Both the position numbers and the translations under genes were made by a program. Below the pieces are notes generated by a model. The model was not told where the DNA came from, ran no database searches, and saw only the letters and a list, made by a program, of their open reading frames with translations. A DNA stretch of 48,795 bases. Origin: Endomicrobium sp. GTDB taxonomy: Bacteria > Elusimicrobiota > Endomicrobiia > Endomicrobiales > Endomicrobiaceae. Within the stretch, counting starts at the first letter, position 1. Each line of letters starts with the position of its first letter. The stretch spans positions 1 through 48,795 of the forward strand of contig JAITND010000039.1 of NCBI GenBank assembly GCA_031290625.1. Direction: 5' to 3'. Below are positions 9,311-19,345 of the stretch, one piece after another.

Positions 9311-9510
9311 AAAGTTTTTTATCGCTAATCCTAATATTATATGCTTATACGAATGATGGGAATGGCATCAGACACGCCTTAATGAACGCCAAAGAAAACG
9401 TAACGTTTAAAGAAGCAAAATTCATGTTGGTTGTTTGTTCGGCGTTTATAAATTACCTTGATAATGTAGATGCGGATAAGAAAAGTAAACAAAAAGAATT
9501 AAGCGATTGA
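9307..9510 (+). pseudogene. C-terminal remnant of abortive-infection-type protein
   Basis: NDGNGIRHALMNAKENVTFKEAKFMLVVCSAFINYLDNV; upstream coding resemblance (FIANPNIICLY) is in another frame, implying a frameshift. Confidence 0.55.
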
Positions 9511-9529
9511 ATATATAAAGAGGTAAAAC

Positions 9530-12500
9530 ATGCCGATTTTAGATTTTTTATTGCCCAAAAACGAAAAAAGACGAAAAGTTATTCTTCTTGGTTCGGGGGC
9601 GTTGTCCATAGGACAGGCGGGGGAATTTGATTATTCGGGTTCTCAAGCTGTAAAGGCGTTGGAAGAAGAAGGTTTAGAAGTAATAATTATCAACCCTAAC
9701 ATTGCGTCGGTTCAAACCAATAAAGGTGAAAATAAGAAAGTCTATTTGTATCCTATTACTCCTTTTTGGGTGGAAAAAATTATTAAAATTGAAAAACCTG
9801 TCGCAATTATCTCAAGTTTTGGCGGTCAGACGTCATTAAACTGCGTTATAGACCTTGAAAAAATCGGCGTTTTGAAAAAATACAATGTAAAGGTTTTGGG
9901 AACGCAGGTTAACGCACTTGAATTGTCGGAAGACAGAGAGCTTTTCGCAGAGAAAATGAAGTCCATAAATGTTCCTATAGCCAAAAGCCACGCAGTTTCC
10001 ACAGTAGACGAAGCGTTAAAAACAGCTGAGCAAATAGGTTATCCTGTTATTACGCGTTCAGCCTTTGCTCTCGGAGGGCTTGGCAGCGGACTTGCTAAAA
10101 CTCCTGCGGATTTAAAAAAACTTACACAGGCTGCGCTGATGACTTCTCCTCAAGTCTTAATTGAGAAATCTCTTCACGGATGGAAAGAAATAGAATATGA
10201 AGTAATGAGAGATAAAACAGGAAACGCTATAACAATATGCAATATGGAAAACTTTGACCCTATGGGTATACATACGGGAGATTCCATAGTAATAGCTCCG
10301 TGCCAGACGATAAACAATACTGAAAACAATATGCTTAGGGACACAGCCATTAAAATTGCCCAAAACGTCGGTATAGTTGGCGAGTGCAACGTTCAGTATG
10401 CTCTAAATCCCGAAGATTACGGGTTTTACGTTATAGAAATCAACGCAAGACTTTCTCGCTCTAGCGCTTTGGCAAGCAAAGCGACGGGTTATCCTATAGC
10501 CTACATAGCGGCAAAAATCGTCATAGGTTTTGATTTGTTGGAACTAAAAAATCCGGTTACGGGAACAACATCGGCGTTTTACGAACCGTCGCTTGATTAT
10601 GTTACTTTAAAAGTTCCTCGTTGGGATTTAAGCAAGTTTACCGGGGTTTCTAAAAATTTAGGCACTCAAATGAAGTCTGTCGGCGAAGTTATGGCAATAG
10701 GCAGAAACTTTTGCGAAGTTATGCAAAAAGCTCTTAGAATGGTTAATGAAAATGAAAACGGCATAACGGTAAACATTTTTAAAGACGCTTCGGATGAAGA
10801 ACTTGATAAAGAGCTTTTGTCGCCGACAAACTTAAGAGTCTTTGCAATTTACGAGACGTTTAAAAGAGGAAAATCTATTGAATATGTTTATGAAAAAACG
10901 AAGATAGATTATTGGTTTTTGTCTCATCTTTTGTATTTGGCAAATATTGAATCTGAATTGTTTGATTTCTTTGTAAAAGATGGCGTAAAAAAAGATTTGT
11001 TTACAGCTCAAGATATATATAACGCTTATAAAAAAATTCCAAAAGAACATTTGCATTGTTTAAAATCCAAAGGATTTTCTGATTTCCAGCTTACGAAAAT
11101 TTATCTCTCAGCGTGTTTAAATGTTCAAATAAAACTAAGCGTAAAACAAATACGAACTTTGTCTTTTGGTATAAGAAAGTTGAGAAAAAAACTCGGCGTT
11201 CTTCCTGTTGTAAAGCAAATAGACACGACTTCTTCCGAATACCCGACAAAATCTAATTATTTATATCTTACATACAATGGCGTCCATAGCGACGTGTCTA
11301 CAAAGAAAAACGCAAAGAGCGTTATTACTTTGGGAAGCGGAACCTACCGAATAGGCAGCAGCTTGGAATTTGACTGGTGTTCAGTTATGACAAGCAGTTA
11401 TTTCAAAAATAGGAACAATGACAGCGTTATTATAAACTGCAATCCGGAAACAGTTTCTACAGATTATAGCGCTTCCAACAGACTTTATTTTGAAGAATTG
11501 TCTTCAGAAAGAGTTTTGGATATTATAGATATTGAAGACCCTAAGGGAGTTGTTGCGTGTATGGGCGGGCAGAATCCTAATAATTTAATTCAACCTTTAA
11601 GCGAAGCTAGAGTAAATATTTTGGGACATAGCCAAAAGAGCGTTGATGGAGCTGAAGACAGAGAGAAGTTTTCGGCAATGCTTGATAAGCTCGGCATAGA
11701 TCAACCTGAATGGATTGCCGCAATTTCCAGAGACGAAATAGAAAAGTTTATAGAAAAAGTTGGATTTCCGGCGCTTATACGTCCGAGCTTTGTATTGTCC
11801 GGAACCCTTATGAATGTTGCCAATGACAAAGAAAGTTTAGACCATTATTTGTCTCTAACAAAAGACATATCTGCAGATTTTCCCGTAGTTATTTCAAAAT
11901 TCATACTTGATGCAAAAGAAATAGAGTGCGACGGCGTGGCTAAAGATGGAGAAGTGATATTGTCGCTCGTTACGGAACACATAGAAAATGCGGGCGTTCA
12001 CAGCGGCGATGCGACTATGGTGTTTCCTTCTCAAAAAATATATACGCGTACAGTTAATGTTATAAAAGATATAGTCAGAAAAATAGTGAAAGGCCTCAAT
12101 TTGAACGGACCTTTCAATATACAGTTTATAGCTAAAGAAAACGACGTAAAAGTAATAGAATGTAATGCAAGAGCTTCAAGATCGTTTCCTTTCATTTCAA
12201 AAGTTTCCGGCGTAAATTTAGCAGAGCTTTCCTGCAAAGTTATGAATAATGAGAAAGTGAAAAAGATTTTGATTGACGAAAGCGAGATACCGTATGTCGG
12301 CGTTAAGGCGTCTATGTTTAGTTTTCAGAGGCTTGATGGCGCAGATCCTGTAATAGGCGTTGAAATGGCGTCGACGGGAGAAGTCGGTTGTTTGGGCGAT
12401 AAATTTGACCATGCAATGCTTTTGTCAATGGAAGCTACGCAAATAAGAAAGCCAAAGAAGGGCGTTTTGATAAGCGCGGGAAGGGAAAAAGATAAAATTA

Positions 12501-12844
12501 AATTTATGGAAGTTGTGGATAATCTTTACAAACTTGGCGTTCCTGTTTACGCTACAAGGGGAACTGCAAAATTCCTTCAAGACAGAGGTTACAAGGTGGA
12601 AACTGTTCACTGGAATCGCAATCCTAGAGCCGTAGACATAATAATAGAGGGAAAAGTTGATTTTGTAATCAACATAAACAAAAATTTAAGCGTTGACGAA
12701 TTGCATAATAATTCAGAAATAAGAAAAACGGCTATAAAATGCGGATGCTCGTTGCTTACAAATCTTGAGAAAACAATGTCTTATTTAAGAGCTTATGATT
12801 CTTATAATGAATTGCAAAATATTGAACGCTGCATAAGTTTGTAA
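9530..12844 (+). CDS. carB: carbamoyl-phosphate synthase large subunit
   Basis: Two ATP-grasp halves, GSGALSIGQAGEFDYSGSQA, GSGTYRIGSSLEFDWCSV, MGGQNPNNL. Confidence 0.97.
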   Translation: MPILDFLLPKNEKRRKVILLGSGALSIGQAGEFDYSGSQAVKALEEEGLEVIIINPNIASVQTNKGENKKVYLYPITPFWVEKIIKIEKPVAIISSFGGQTSLNCVIDLEKIGVLKKYNVKVLGTQVNALELSEDRELFAEKMKSINVPIAKSHAVSTVDEALKTAEQIGYPVITRSAFALGGLGSGLAKTPADLKKLTQAALMTSPQVLIEKSLHGWKEIEYEVMRDKTGNAITICNMENFDPMGIHTGDSIVIAPCQTINNTENNMLRDTAIKIAQNVGIVGECNVQYALNPEDYGFYVIEINARLSRSSALASKATGYPIAYIAAKIVIGFDLLELKNPVTGTTSAFYEPSLDYVTLKVPRWDLSKFTGVSKNLGTQMKSVGEVMAIGRNFCEVMQKALRMVNENENGITVNIFKDASDEELDKELLSPTNLRVFAIYETFKRGKSIEYVYEKTKIDYWFLSHLLYLANIESELFDFFVKDGVKKDLFTAQDIYNAYKKIPKEHLHCLKSKGFSDFQLTKIYLSACLNVQIKLSVKQIRTLSFGIRKLRKKLGVLPVVKQIDTTSSEYPTKSNYLYLTYNGVHSDVSTKKNAKSVITLGSGTYRIGSSLEFDWCSVMTSSYFKNRNNDSVIINCNPETVSTDYSASNRLYFEELSSERVLDIIDIEDPKGVVACMGGQNPNNLIQPLSEARVNILGHSQKSVDGAEDREKFSAMLDKLGIDQPEWIAAISRDEIEKFIEKVGFPALIRPSFVLSGTLMNVANDKESLDHYLSLTKDISADFPVVISKFILDAKEIECDGVAKDGEVILSLVTEHIENAGVHSGDATMVFPSQKIYTRTVNVIKDIVRKIVKGLNLNGPFNIQFIAKENDVKVIECNARASRSFPFISKVSGVNLAELSCKVMNNEKVKKILIDESEIPYVGVKASMFSFQRLDGADPVIGVEMASTGEVGCLGDKFDHAMLLSMEATQIRKPKKGVLISAGREKDKIKFMEVVDNLYKLGVPVYATRGTAKFLQDRGYKVETVHWNRNPRAVDIIIEGKVDFVININKNLSVDELHNNSEIRKTAIKCGCSLLTNLEKTMSYLRAYDSYNELQNIERCISL

Positions 12845-13030
12845 TTTTGAGACCTGACTGCGTATTTGAATAACAGTTATTTTAAATGTAATATATAATA
12901 TGCGCCTATAGAGAACTAACCTGAATTTGATAAAGCGAAAATAGATACAATTTATAGAACATAATAACCAATTTAAGTAGCTTCATTAGTTGGGCGTTTT
13001 TTGTTTATTTTTAAAAAGAGGATTTTATTT

Positions 13031-14413
13031 ATGTGTGGAATTATTGGCGTAGAAAATAATGAAAATGCCGCGGTGCTTGCTTCTGCCGGTCTTATAACTC
13101 TTCAGCATAGAGGGGAAGAATCTGCAGGAATAACTATCAGCGGTAAAGAAAAAATGAAGACTTTTAAGTCTATGGGACTTGTTTCAATTTTGTTTAACGA
13201 AGACACTTTGTTAAATAAACTTTCCGGCGGAACGGCGGCTATAGGGCATGTGCGCTACACAACGTCCGCTAAAAGTTCTTTAATAAACGCCCAACCTTTC
13301 CAGATAAACTGCATTCATGGAAACGTTGCAGTCGCTCATAATGGAAATATAACGAATTTCCCGAAAATAAGAGAGACGCTTCTTAAAAAAGGAGCCATAT
13401 TCAGCCATACTTCCGACACGGAAATTTTACTGCATCTTATTGCAATGTCTAAGGGAAATCTTGCGGATGTTGTTGCAAAATCTTTGCGTAAACTTGAAGG
13501 AGCGTTTTCTCTCGTTATTCTTAAAGACAAAACTCTTATAGGCGCAAGAGATGAAAAAGGTTTTAGACCTTTAGTTCTTGGCAAAATTGACGATTCCTAT
13601 ATAATATCTTCGGAAACAGCCGCGATTGAAGTTATTGGCGGCGCGTATATAAGAGATATAATGCATGGAGAAATTGTTGTTATAGAAAATGGACAAATAA
13701 AGAAGTCGTTTTTTTATAAAAAGCCTAAGCGACAACATACGTGTATTTTTGAACAAGTTTATTTTTCAAGACCTGACAGTATAATGTTTGGTAAGACCGT
13801 AAAAGAAGCTAGAGTGAAAATGGGAGAATTTCTCGCCATGCAGATGAAAGGCGTAAAAGCAGATATTGTTATGCCTGTTCCAGATACCGGTTATTATGCA
13901 GCTTTAGGTTTTGCGAGAGCTTCAAATATACTTTTTGAAAACGGTTTTGTAAGAAACCATTATGTAGGCAGGTCTTTTATAAAACCTTCTCAAAATTTGA
14001 GGGACGTTACGGCTAGATTTAAACTACGACCTATAAAAGAAGTTGTAAACGGTAAAGATATTGTGCTTATTGACGATTCTATAGTAAGAGGAACGACGTC
14101 AAAAAGATTGCTTAGCGTTTTGAAGGAATCCGGCGCGAAAAAAATACATTTTGTCTTGTCTTGTCCGCCGATAATAGGTTCGTGCTACTATGGAATAGAT
14201 ACGCCGACAAAAGCGCATTTGATAGCCGCTAATAAGTCTGTTGAAGAAATGAGAAAATATTTAGGCGTGGACACTTTGACATTTTTGAGTTTAGAAAATC
14301 TTGTAAAGGCTTGTTCTTTTACAGCTAAAAAAGACAAAGTATTTTGTACTGCGTGTTTTACGGGAAAGTATCCTACGAAAATTTCAAAGAATACATATAA
14401 GGAAGGCTGTTAA
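13031..14413 (+). CDS. purF: amidophosphoribosyltransferase
   Basis: MCGIIGVENN N-terminal Cys nucleophile, PVPDTGYYAALGFA, VLIDDSIVRGTTSK. Confidence 0.95.
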   Translation: MCGIIGVENNENAAVLASAGLITLQHRGEESAGITISGKEKMKTFKSMGLVSILFNEDTLLNKLSGGTAAIGHVRYTTSAKSSLINAQPFQINCIHGNVAVAHNGNITNFPKIRETLLKKGAIFSHTSDTEILLHLIAMSKGNLADVVAKSLRKLEGAFSLVILKDKTLIGARDEKGFRPLVLGKIDDSYIISSETAAIEVIGGAYIRDIMHGEIVVIENGQIKKSFFYKKPKRQHTCIFEQVYFSRPDSIMFGKTVKEARVKMGEFLAMQMKGVKADIVMPVPDTGYYAALGFARASNILFENGFVRNHYVGRSFIKPSQNLRDVTARFKLRPIKEVVNGKDIVLIDDSIVRGTTSKRLLSVLKESGAKKIHFVLSCPPIIGSCYYGIDTPTKAHLIAANKSVEEMRKYLGVDTLTFLSLENLVKACSFTAKKDKVFCTACFTGKYPTKISKNTYKEGC

Positions 14414-14414
14414 A

Positions 14415-16001
14415 ATGGCAAAGTACATTTTTATTACGGGCGGAGTCGTAAGTTCTTTAGGAAAGGGAATTTCCGGAGCCAGCGTAGGAAAGCTTTTACA
14501 GCTTCATGGCTTTAGAGTCAATATGATTAAATTTGATCCGTATATAAACGTGGATCCTGGAACTATGAATCCGTATCAACATGGAGAAGTTTTTGTAACT
14601 GCCGATGGAGCGGAGTCCGACTTAGATTTAGGAACATACGAGAGATTTTTGGACGTTTACACAAGCAAAGCAAATACAAATACGGCGGGCGATATTTATC
14701 GCACGGTAATAAACAGAGAAAGAAGAGGCGATTACGATGGAGACACTGTACAAGTTATACCTCATATAACGGATGAAATAAAGAGACGTTTTGCGGCTTT
14801 AAAAAATGAATGCGATATTTCTGTCATTGAAATAGGCGGTACTGTTGGAGATATTGAGGGGCTTCCATTTATGGAAGCGGTAAGGCAGTTTCAGCTTGAA
14901 AATAAAAAAGAAGACATCTTTAGCATACATGTTACGCTTGTTCCTTATATTGCAGGCGCTCATGAACTTAAAACAAAACCTACGCAGCATTCCGTTAATA
15001 AGTTAAGGGAAATAGGTATTTCTCCAGATATGATTATATGTAGGACGGAGCGTCATCTTGACGAATCTTTAAAAAGGAAGATAGCTTTATTTTGCAATGT
15101 AAGACAAGATTGTGTTGTAGAGGCTATGGATGCATCTTCAATTTATTATATACCGGGAGCTCTTTATAAACAAAAAGTTGATGCTCTTGTTATGGAAAAG
15201 CTTAAGATAAAACAAAAGAAGAAATTTGATAAAGCTTGGTTTTCAAGGATAAAGTCTTTTGGCGAGGTTTCAAAGACTGTTAAAGTAGCCGTTGTCGGTA
15301 AATATGCCGATTTAAAAGACGCTTATAAGTCTATTGATGAGTCTTTAAATATTGCCGCGGCGGATTTGAAAGTAAAAGCGGAAATAGATTATCTCGGAGC
15401 TGAAGACAAAGGTTTGATAAAGAGGTTAAACAATTACAACGCTGTTTTAGTTCCCGGCGGATTTGGAAATAGGGGAGTTGAAGGAAAAATAAAGGCTATA
15501 ACCTATGCAAGGGAAAATAAAGTTCCATTCTTGGGAATATGTCTAGGTATGCAGTGTAGCGTTATAGAGGCGGCGAGAAATCTTTCTAATCTTAAGAAAG
15601 CAAATTCAACAGAATTTGACGAATCTACAAAACACCCTGTAATTAAAATTCTTGACGAACAAAAAGGCGTTAAGTATAGGGGAGGCACAATGAGGCTTGG
15701 CAATTATAAATCTCAAATAAAGAAAAATACTTTGGCTCACAAATTGTATAAATCTTCAGAAATAGAAGAGCGCCATAGACACAGATATGAGATGAATCCG
15801 GAATTTGTAGGATTGTTGGAGAAAGCGGGATTGCGCGTTTCTGCATATCATAAGGGCATATTGCCAGAGATTGTGGAAATGAAAAACCACCCGTTCTTTA
15901 TAGGCGTGCAGTTTCATCCTGAGTTTGGTTCAAGACCTATGAAGCCGCATCCTCTTTTTGAAGGATTTATCAAGGCGGCGTTATTAAACAAAAAGGAGTA
16001 A
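14415..16001 (+). CDS. pyrG: CTP synthase
   Basis: MAKYIFITGGVVSSLGKGISGASVGKLLQ, GTVGDIEGLPFMEA, GICLGMQ. Confidence 0.98.
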   Translation: MAKYIFITGGVVSSLGKGISGASVGKLLQLHGFRVNMIKFDPYINVDPGTMNPYQHGEVFVTADGAESDLDLGTYERFLDVYTSKANTNTAGDIYRTVINRERRGDYDGDTVQVIPHITDEIKRRFAALKNECDISVIEIGGTVGDIEGLPFMEAVRQFQLENKKEDIFSIHVTLVPYIAGAHELKTKPTQHSVNKLREIGISPDMIICRTERHLDESLKRKIALFCNVRQDCVVEAMDASSIYYIPGALYKQKVDALVMEKLKIKQKKKFDKAWFSRIKSFGEVSKTVKVAVVGKYADLKDAYKSIDESLNIAAADLKVKAEIDYLGAEDKGLIKRLNNYNAVLVPGGFGNRGVEGKIKAITYARENKVPFLGICLGMQCSVIEAARNLSNLKKANSTEFDESTKHPVIKILDEQKGVKYRGGTMRLGNYKSQIKKNTLAHKLYKSSEIEERHRHRYEMNPEFVGLLEKAGLRVSAYHKGILPEIVEMKNHPFFIGVQFHPEFGSRPMKPHPLFEGFIKAALLNKKE

Positions 16002-16254
16002 TAGAAGAGGAAATAATTCGCGAACAAAATGAAGATGAACATCTGCAGCCGCAGCCGGCTCTAAATGATGAAGTTCCGTTATTAGCTCGGCAAATGTAAT
16101 AAATGAAGGATCCCCAGCGCAAGAAGGATGGAGTTGGAGATGGGGTTTTGTTAGGTCTTATTGCCAGCTTTCACGAAACAAAATATATTTAGCGTAAAAA
16201 ATTTTAGCGATAAGCAATTATAGACTATAAGTTTGTATTTTATCTGAGAAAACA

Positions 16255-16288
16255 GAAGACGCCCAAGAAAATTTTCTTGGGCGTCTTC
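16255..16288. terminator. 34-bp perfect palindrome, probable bidirectional terminator
   Basis: GAAGACGCCCAAGAAAA/TTTTCTTGGGCGTCTTC; lies between pyrG (+) and minus-strand genes. Confidence 0.6.
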
Positions 16289-16310
16289 CTTAAAACTTAA
16301 GTTTTATAAA

Positions 16311-16686
16311 TTAAGCGCGACAAAGTCCAATACCTGAACGTAATCCTAAGAGTGATCCTTCTAATACTCCTTCTAATGCTACGTTTGCCGCCGCTCCTTT
16401 AAGTCCTCCGACGCTACGCTAAATAAAATATATCATCATATATCCTGCCGGAGACAATTATATTGGCTGCCGTCGCCCAAAATGCCGCTGAAAAGCTTCC
16501 ACAACAAGTCACTCCTACTATTGTTCCTACTACAACATTTACTGTTAATGCCGCTATTCATCCTGCCACTGTTCCTGAAACTGCTCCTGAAACAGATATT
16601 TTTTGACTTTCTTGACAAATACCTTTCATATGCAAGCACAGCAATATTAAAACAACCGCTAAACTTAAAATCTTTTTTATATTCAT
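16311..16686 (-). pseudogene. decayed small Gly/Ala-rich secreted or membrane protein gene
   Basis: MNIKKILSLAVVLILLCLHMKGICQESQKISVSGAVSGTVAG*IAALTVNVVVGTIVGVTCCGSFSAAFWATAANIIVSGRIYDDIFYLA*, then frameshifted SVGGLKGAAANVALEGVLEGSLLGLRSGIGLCRA*. Confidence 0.55.
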
Positions 16687-16819
16687 AACATCCTCCTTTG
16701 TTATCTACCTACCTTCTACTTCTATTTTAAGCTAATTTTTTGTCTTTTGGCTAATTATTGTGAACATTTTGCAAATTCGGTTTTACTGTTATTAAATACT
16801 ATTTGTTTAACTTTTAATC

Positions 16820-17989
16820 TTAAAAATCAAATCTTGTTCTTATTGCGGCTATAAAAACATTATTGGAAAGCGGCGCATTTCCACCTCTAGGATTGATAAA
16901 GTACTGTATAGCCGGCGTAATACCAAGATGTTTATTTATGCCAATCCTATAGTACAATTCAAATTCAGTTTCAGCTCCGTTTTTATAATTAGCGTCAAAA
17001 TTTTTAAACTTTGAAGATCCATACATTTGACCTATCGCAAAACCAGTCGCATCGCTTTTTCTTGACCATGCTGAACCTTCAACTTGTAAACCTAAATCCC
17101 AAGACAGCGTAGGTTTAATTTCTCTAGCACCGGCTTTATTAAGGGTAGTTACAGAAGAATCTTTGCAAGAAAATCTTCCAAATACTCCGACGATTTTATT
17201 TACTTCATGGTCAGCGCTTATGCCAAAACCATAATTCCCAGATTGTTTGTTTATATTTTTACAAGAATAACGAACGCTGTTGTTTTCCCAAAGATACATT
17301 TTATAGTTGCTTTTTTTTGACGGTTTGTAAGTTAACTGAACAGCATTAAGTCCGTCTGCATCAACATGTTCTGTTCTTGTCGCATAGTAGGCGTAAGACA
17401 AATCAAATTTATCACACAAAGCGTAACGCAAGTTTAGCGCTGCTCTTTGAGGCGGCGCTTCAATTATTTTATCTCCGCTGAAAATACTTGTGATAAACTG
17501 AGCATTTTTGTCTTTTGAGTATCTGTTTCCGGTAAAATATGAAGTAAAGTCCAACTTGCCAAAACTTACAGTTAACTTATCGTTTAAACATGATTGTCGA
17601 TAGTACAACTCCGTGACTTTTGCAAGCTCAAGTTCGCCGTTAAACGTAGGATCGGATACTGCGTTGACATTTGCATACGTACGAACAGTTTGCGACAAAC
17701 CATGTCCTCTTCCGCATTTAAAACGAGCGACTACTTTTCCATTATTTTCAAAAATCTTTTCTAATCTTAAATCAAATACATATACTGCAGTATTTGAGCC
17801 GTCGTCAGGTTTCCCTACGTTGTCTTTAGATGTTCCTTGAAATACAAATGCGCCCCCGCCCGAAACTTTTATGTTAAGAGCTTGCGCTGCGTCTACCGGC
17901 GTCGCAACTGGTTGCGCAATTAGTTTTAAAGGAGCAAGTAGGGCAATGACAAGAGCAGAAGCTAAGATTTTTGTTGCGAGTTTTCTCAT
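16820..17989 (-). CDS. outer membrane porin (OprB-like carbohydrate porin)
   Basis: Signal peptide, beta-barrel alternation, C-terminal Phe (RTRFDF), OprB-like GKLDFTSYF and QYFINPRGGN. Confidence 0.7.
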   Translation of the reverse strand: MRKLATKILASALVIALLAPLKLIAQPVATPVDAAQALNIKVSGGGAFVFQGTSKDNVGKPDDGSNTAVYVFDLRLEKIFENNGKVVARFKCGRGHGLSQTVRTYANVNAVSDPTFNGELELAKVTELYYRQSCLNDKLTVSFGKLDFTSYFTGNRYSKDKNAQFITSIFSGDKIIEAPPQRAALNLRYALCDKFDLSYAYYATRTEHVDADGLNAVQLTYKPSKKSNYKMYLWENNSVRYSCKNINKQSGNYGFGISADHEVNKIVGVFGRFSCKDSSVTTLNKAGAREIKPTLSWDLGLQVEGSAWSRKSDATGFAIGQMYGSSKFKNFDANYKNGAETEFELYYRIGINKHLGITPAIQYFINPRGGNAPLSNNVFIAAIRTRFDF

Positions 17990-18010
17990 CGCAAGGCTCT
18001 CTTTTGCATT

Positions 18011-19345
18011 TTATTTTTTAATGTCGCCGACTTCTTTCTTCCAAGTTATAGATATAAACGACATTGCCGCTACGCATGATATTGCGCAAGCGACGAAAAT
18101 TCCATACCAACCCCATCTTTCAACGAGGAAAGCTGCTCCAATACCTGACAAGAAAGCTCCTATATATCCAAACATTCCTGTAAATCCGGTAGCTGCTGAT
18201 ACTGATTCTTGCGCTGTTACGCGTGAAGCTTGAACTCCGCCAACAAGGTTTTGCGGACCATCGACAAAAAATCCTACCAAAGACAAGAACAAAGCTATAA
18301 TCCACCACGAAGTTTCCACATGCGTAAATTTATACATGCCCCACAAACTGAAAATTAATAAGAACAAGTAGATAATATTAACAGGCGCGCAACGTCCTTT
18401 GAAAAATCTGTCGGCAAACCATCCGGCTGATATTCCGCCTAAAGATCCTATAAAAGGCATGAACACAAGCAAATAAGCGGCGCGGTCGGCGGCTATGCCT
18501 CGTTCGGTCATAAATATAGTGCTCCAGTCAAGCGTGGCGAAACGAATAAAATATACAAAGATGTAAGCAAAGGCAAGCGCCCACAAATAAGGATTTCCAA
18601 AAACATATTTTATTAAAGTCTGCCAATGCGTAAGTCCGCTTTGTTTTTTTACAGGTAAAATATCATTGTGATATTCTTCAACAGGCGGAAGTCCTACGGA
18701 AGAAGGTTTGTCGGTAAGGGTAAACAGAAGACCTACGCCAATAATTAAACCTAGTATACCAGGTATGTAGAAAGCCGCTTTCCAGTGATTCGCAGCTATA
18801 CAAACGCCGGCAAGAATTCCGACAAGAGCGGTTCCTACGGTATGAGCTGAAGACCATAAAGTCCACTTTGTAGCTCTTTCGCTTGGAGAGAACCAATATA
18901 CCAAACCTTTAGCTACGGGAGGAAATCCCATAGATTGTAGCGCTCCGTTTGCCCCCCAAAAGAATGTTAACATTGGGAGAGACGGTAAAAAACCGAAAAA
19001 TAAGTTAATTATTGAAGAGCCAATTAACCCAAAAGCCATGAAAGCTCTAATGTTGCATCTATCGGCAAGCATTCCGCTTAAGAATTTACCGATACCATAC
19101 GTTACATACATTGCTGAGCCTAAAATACCAAACTCCATTTTTGTTACGCCAAGCTCGCTGATAAAAGAGGGAGCCGCATAGGAAAGGTTTTTGCGGGTAA
19201 AGTAGTAGACAACATAACCGACATACATTCCAAAAAACATCTTAATACGCCAATACTTATACTTCTTTGCCACTTCTTGTTTGTCCGTTATAGGATTTTG
19301 GGCGTTCGGCAATGGCTTCATCCAGTTTATGAATTTTGATAGCAT
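18011..19345 (-). CDS. MFS organophosphate:phosphate antiporter family transporter (UhpC/UhpT/GlpT-like)
   Basis: YVVYYFTRKNLSYAAP, GMLADRCNIRAFMA, GALQSMGFPPVAKGLVYWFSPSERATKWTLWSSAHTVG. Confidence 0.85.
   Translation of the reverse strand: MLSKFINWMKPLPNAQNPITDKQEVAKKYKYWRIKMFFGMYVGYVVYYFTRKNLSYAAPSFISELGVTKMEFGILGSAMYVTYGIGKFLSGMLADRCNIRAFMAFGLIGSSIINLFFGFLPSLPMLTFFWGANGALQSMGFPPVAKGLVYWFSPSERATKWTLWSSAHTVGTALVGILAGVCIAANHWKAAFYIPGILGLIIGVGLLFTLTDKPSSVGLPPVEEYHNDILPVKKQSGLTHWQTLIKYVFGNPYLWALAFAYIFVYFIRFATLDWSTIFMTERGIAADRAAYLLVFMPFIGSLGGISAGWFADRFFKGRCAPVNIIYLFLLIFSLWGMYKFTHVETSWWIIALFLSLVGFFVDGPQNLVGGVQASRVTAQESVSAATGFTGMFGYIGAFLSGIGAAFLVERWGWYGIFVACAISCVAAMSFISITWKKEVGDIKK

Noticed and set aside
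16108-16191. Small ORF MKDPQRKKDGVGDGVLLGLIASFHETKYI after pyrG
   Set aside because: Short, no clear ribosome-binding site and no recognisable family
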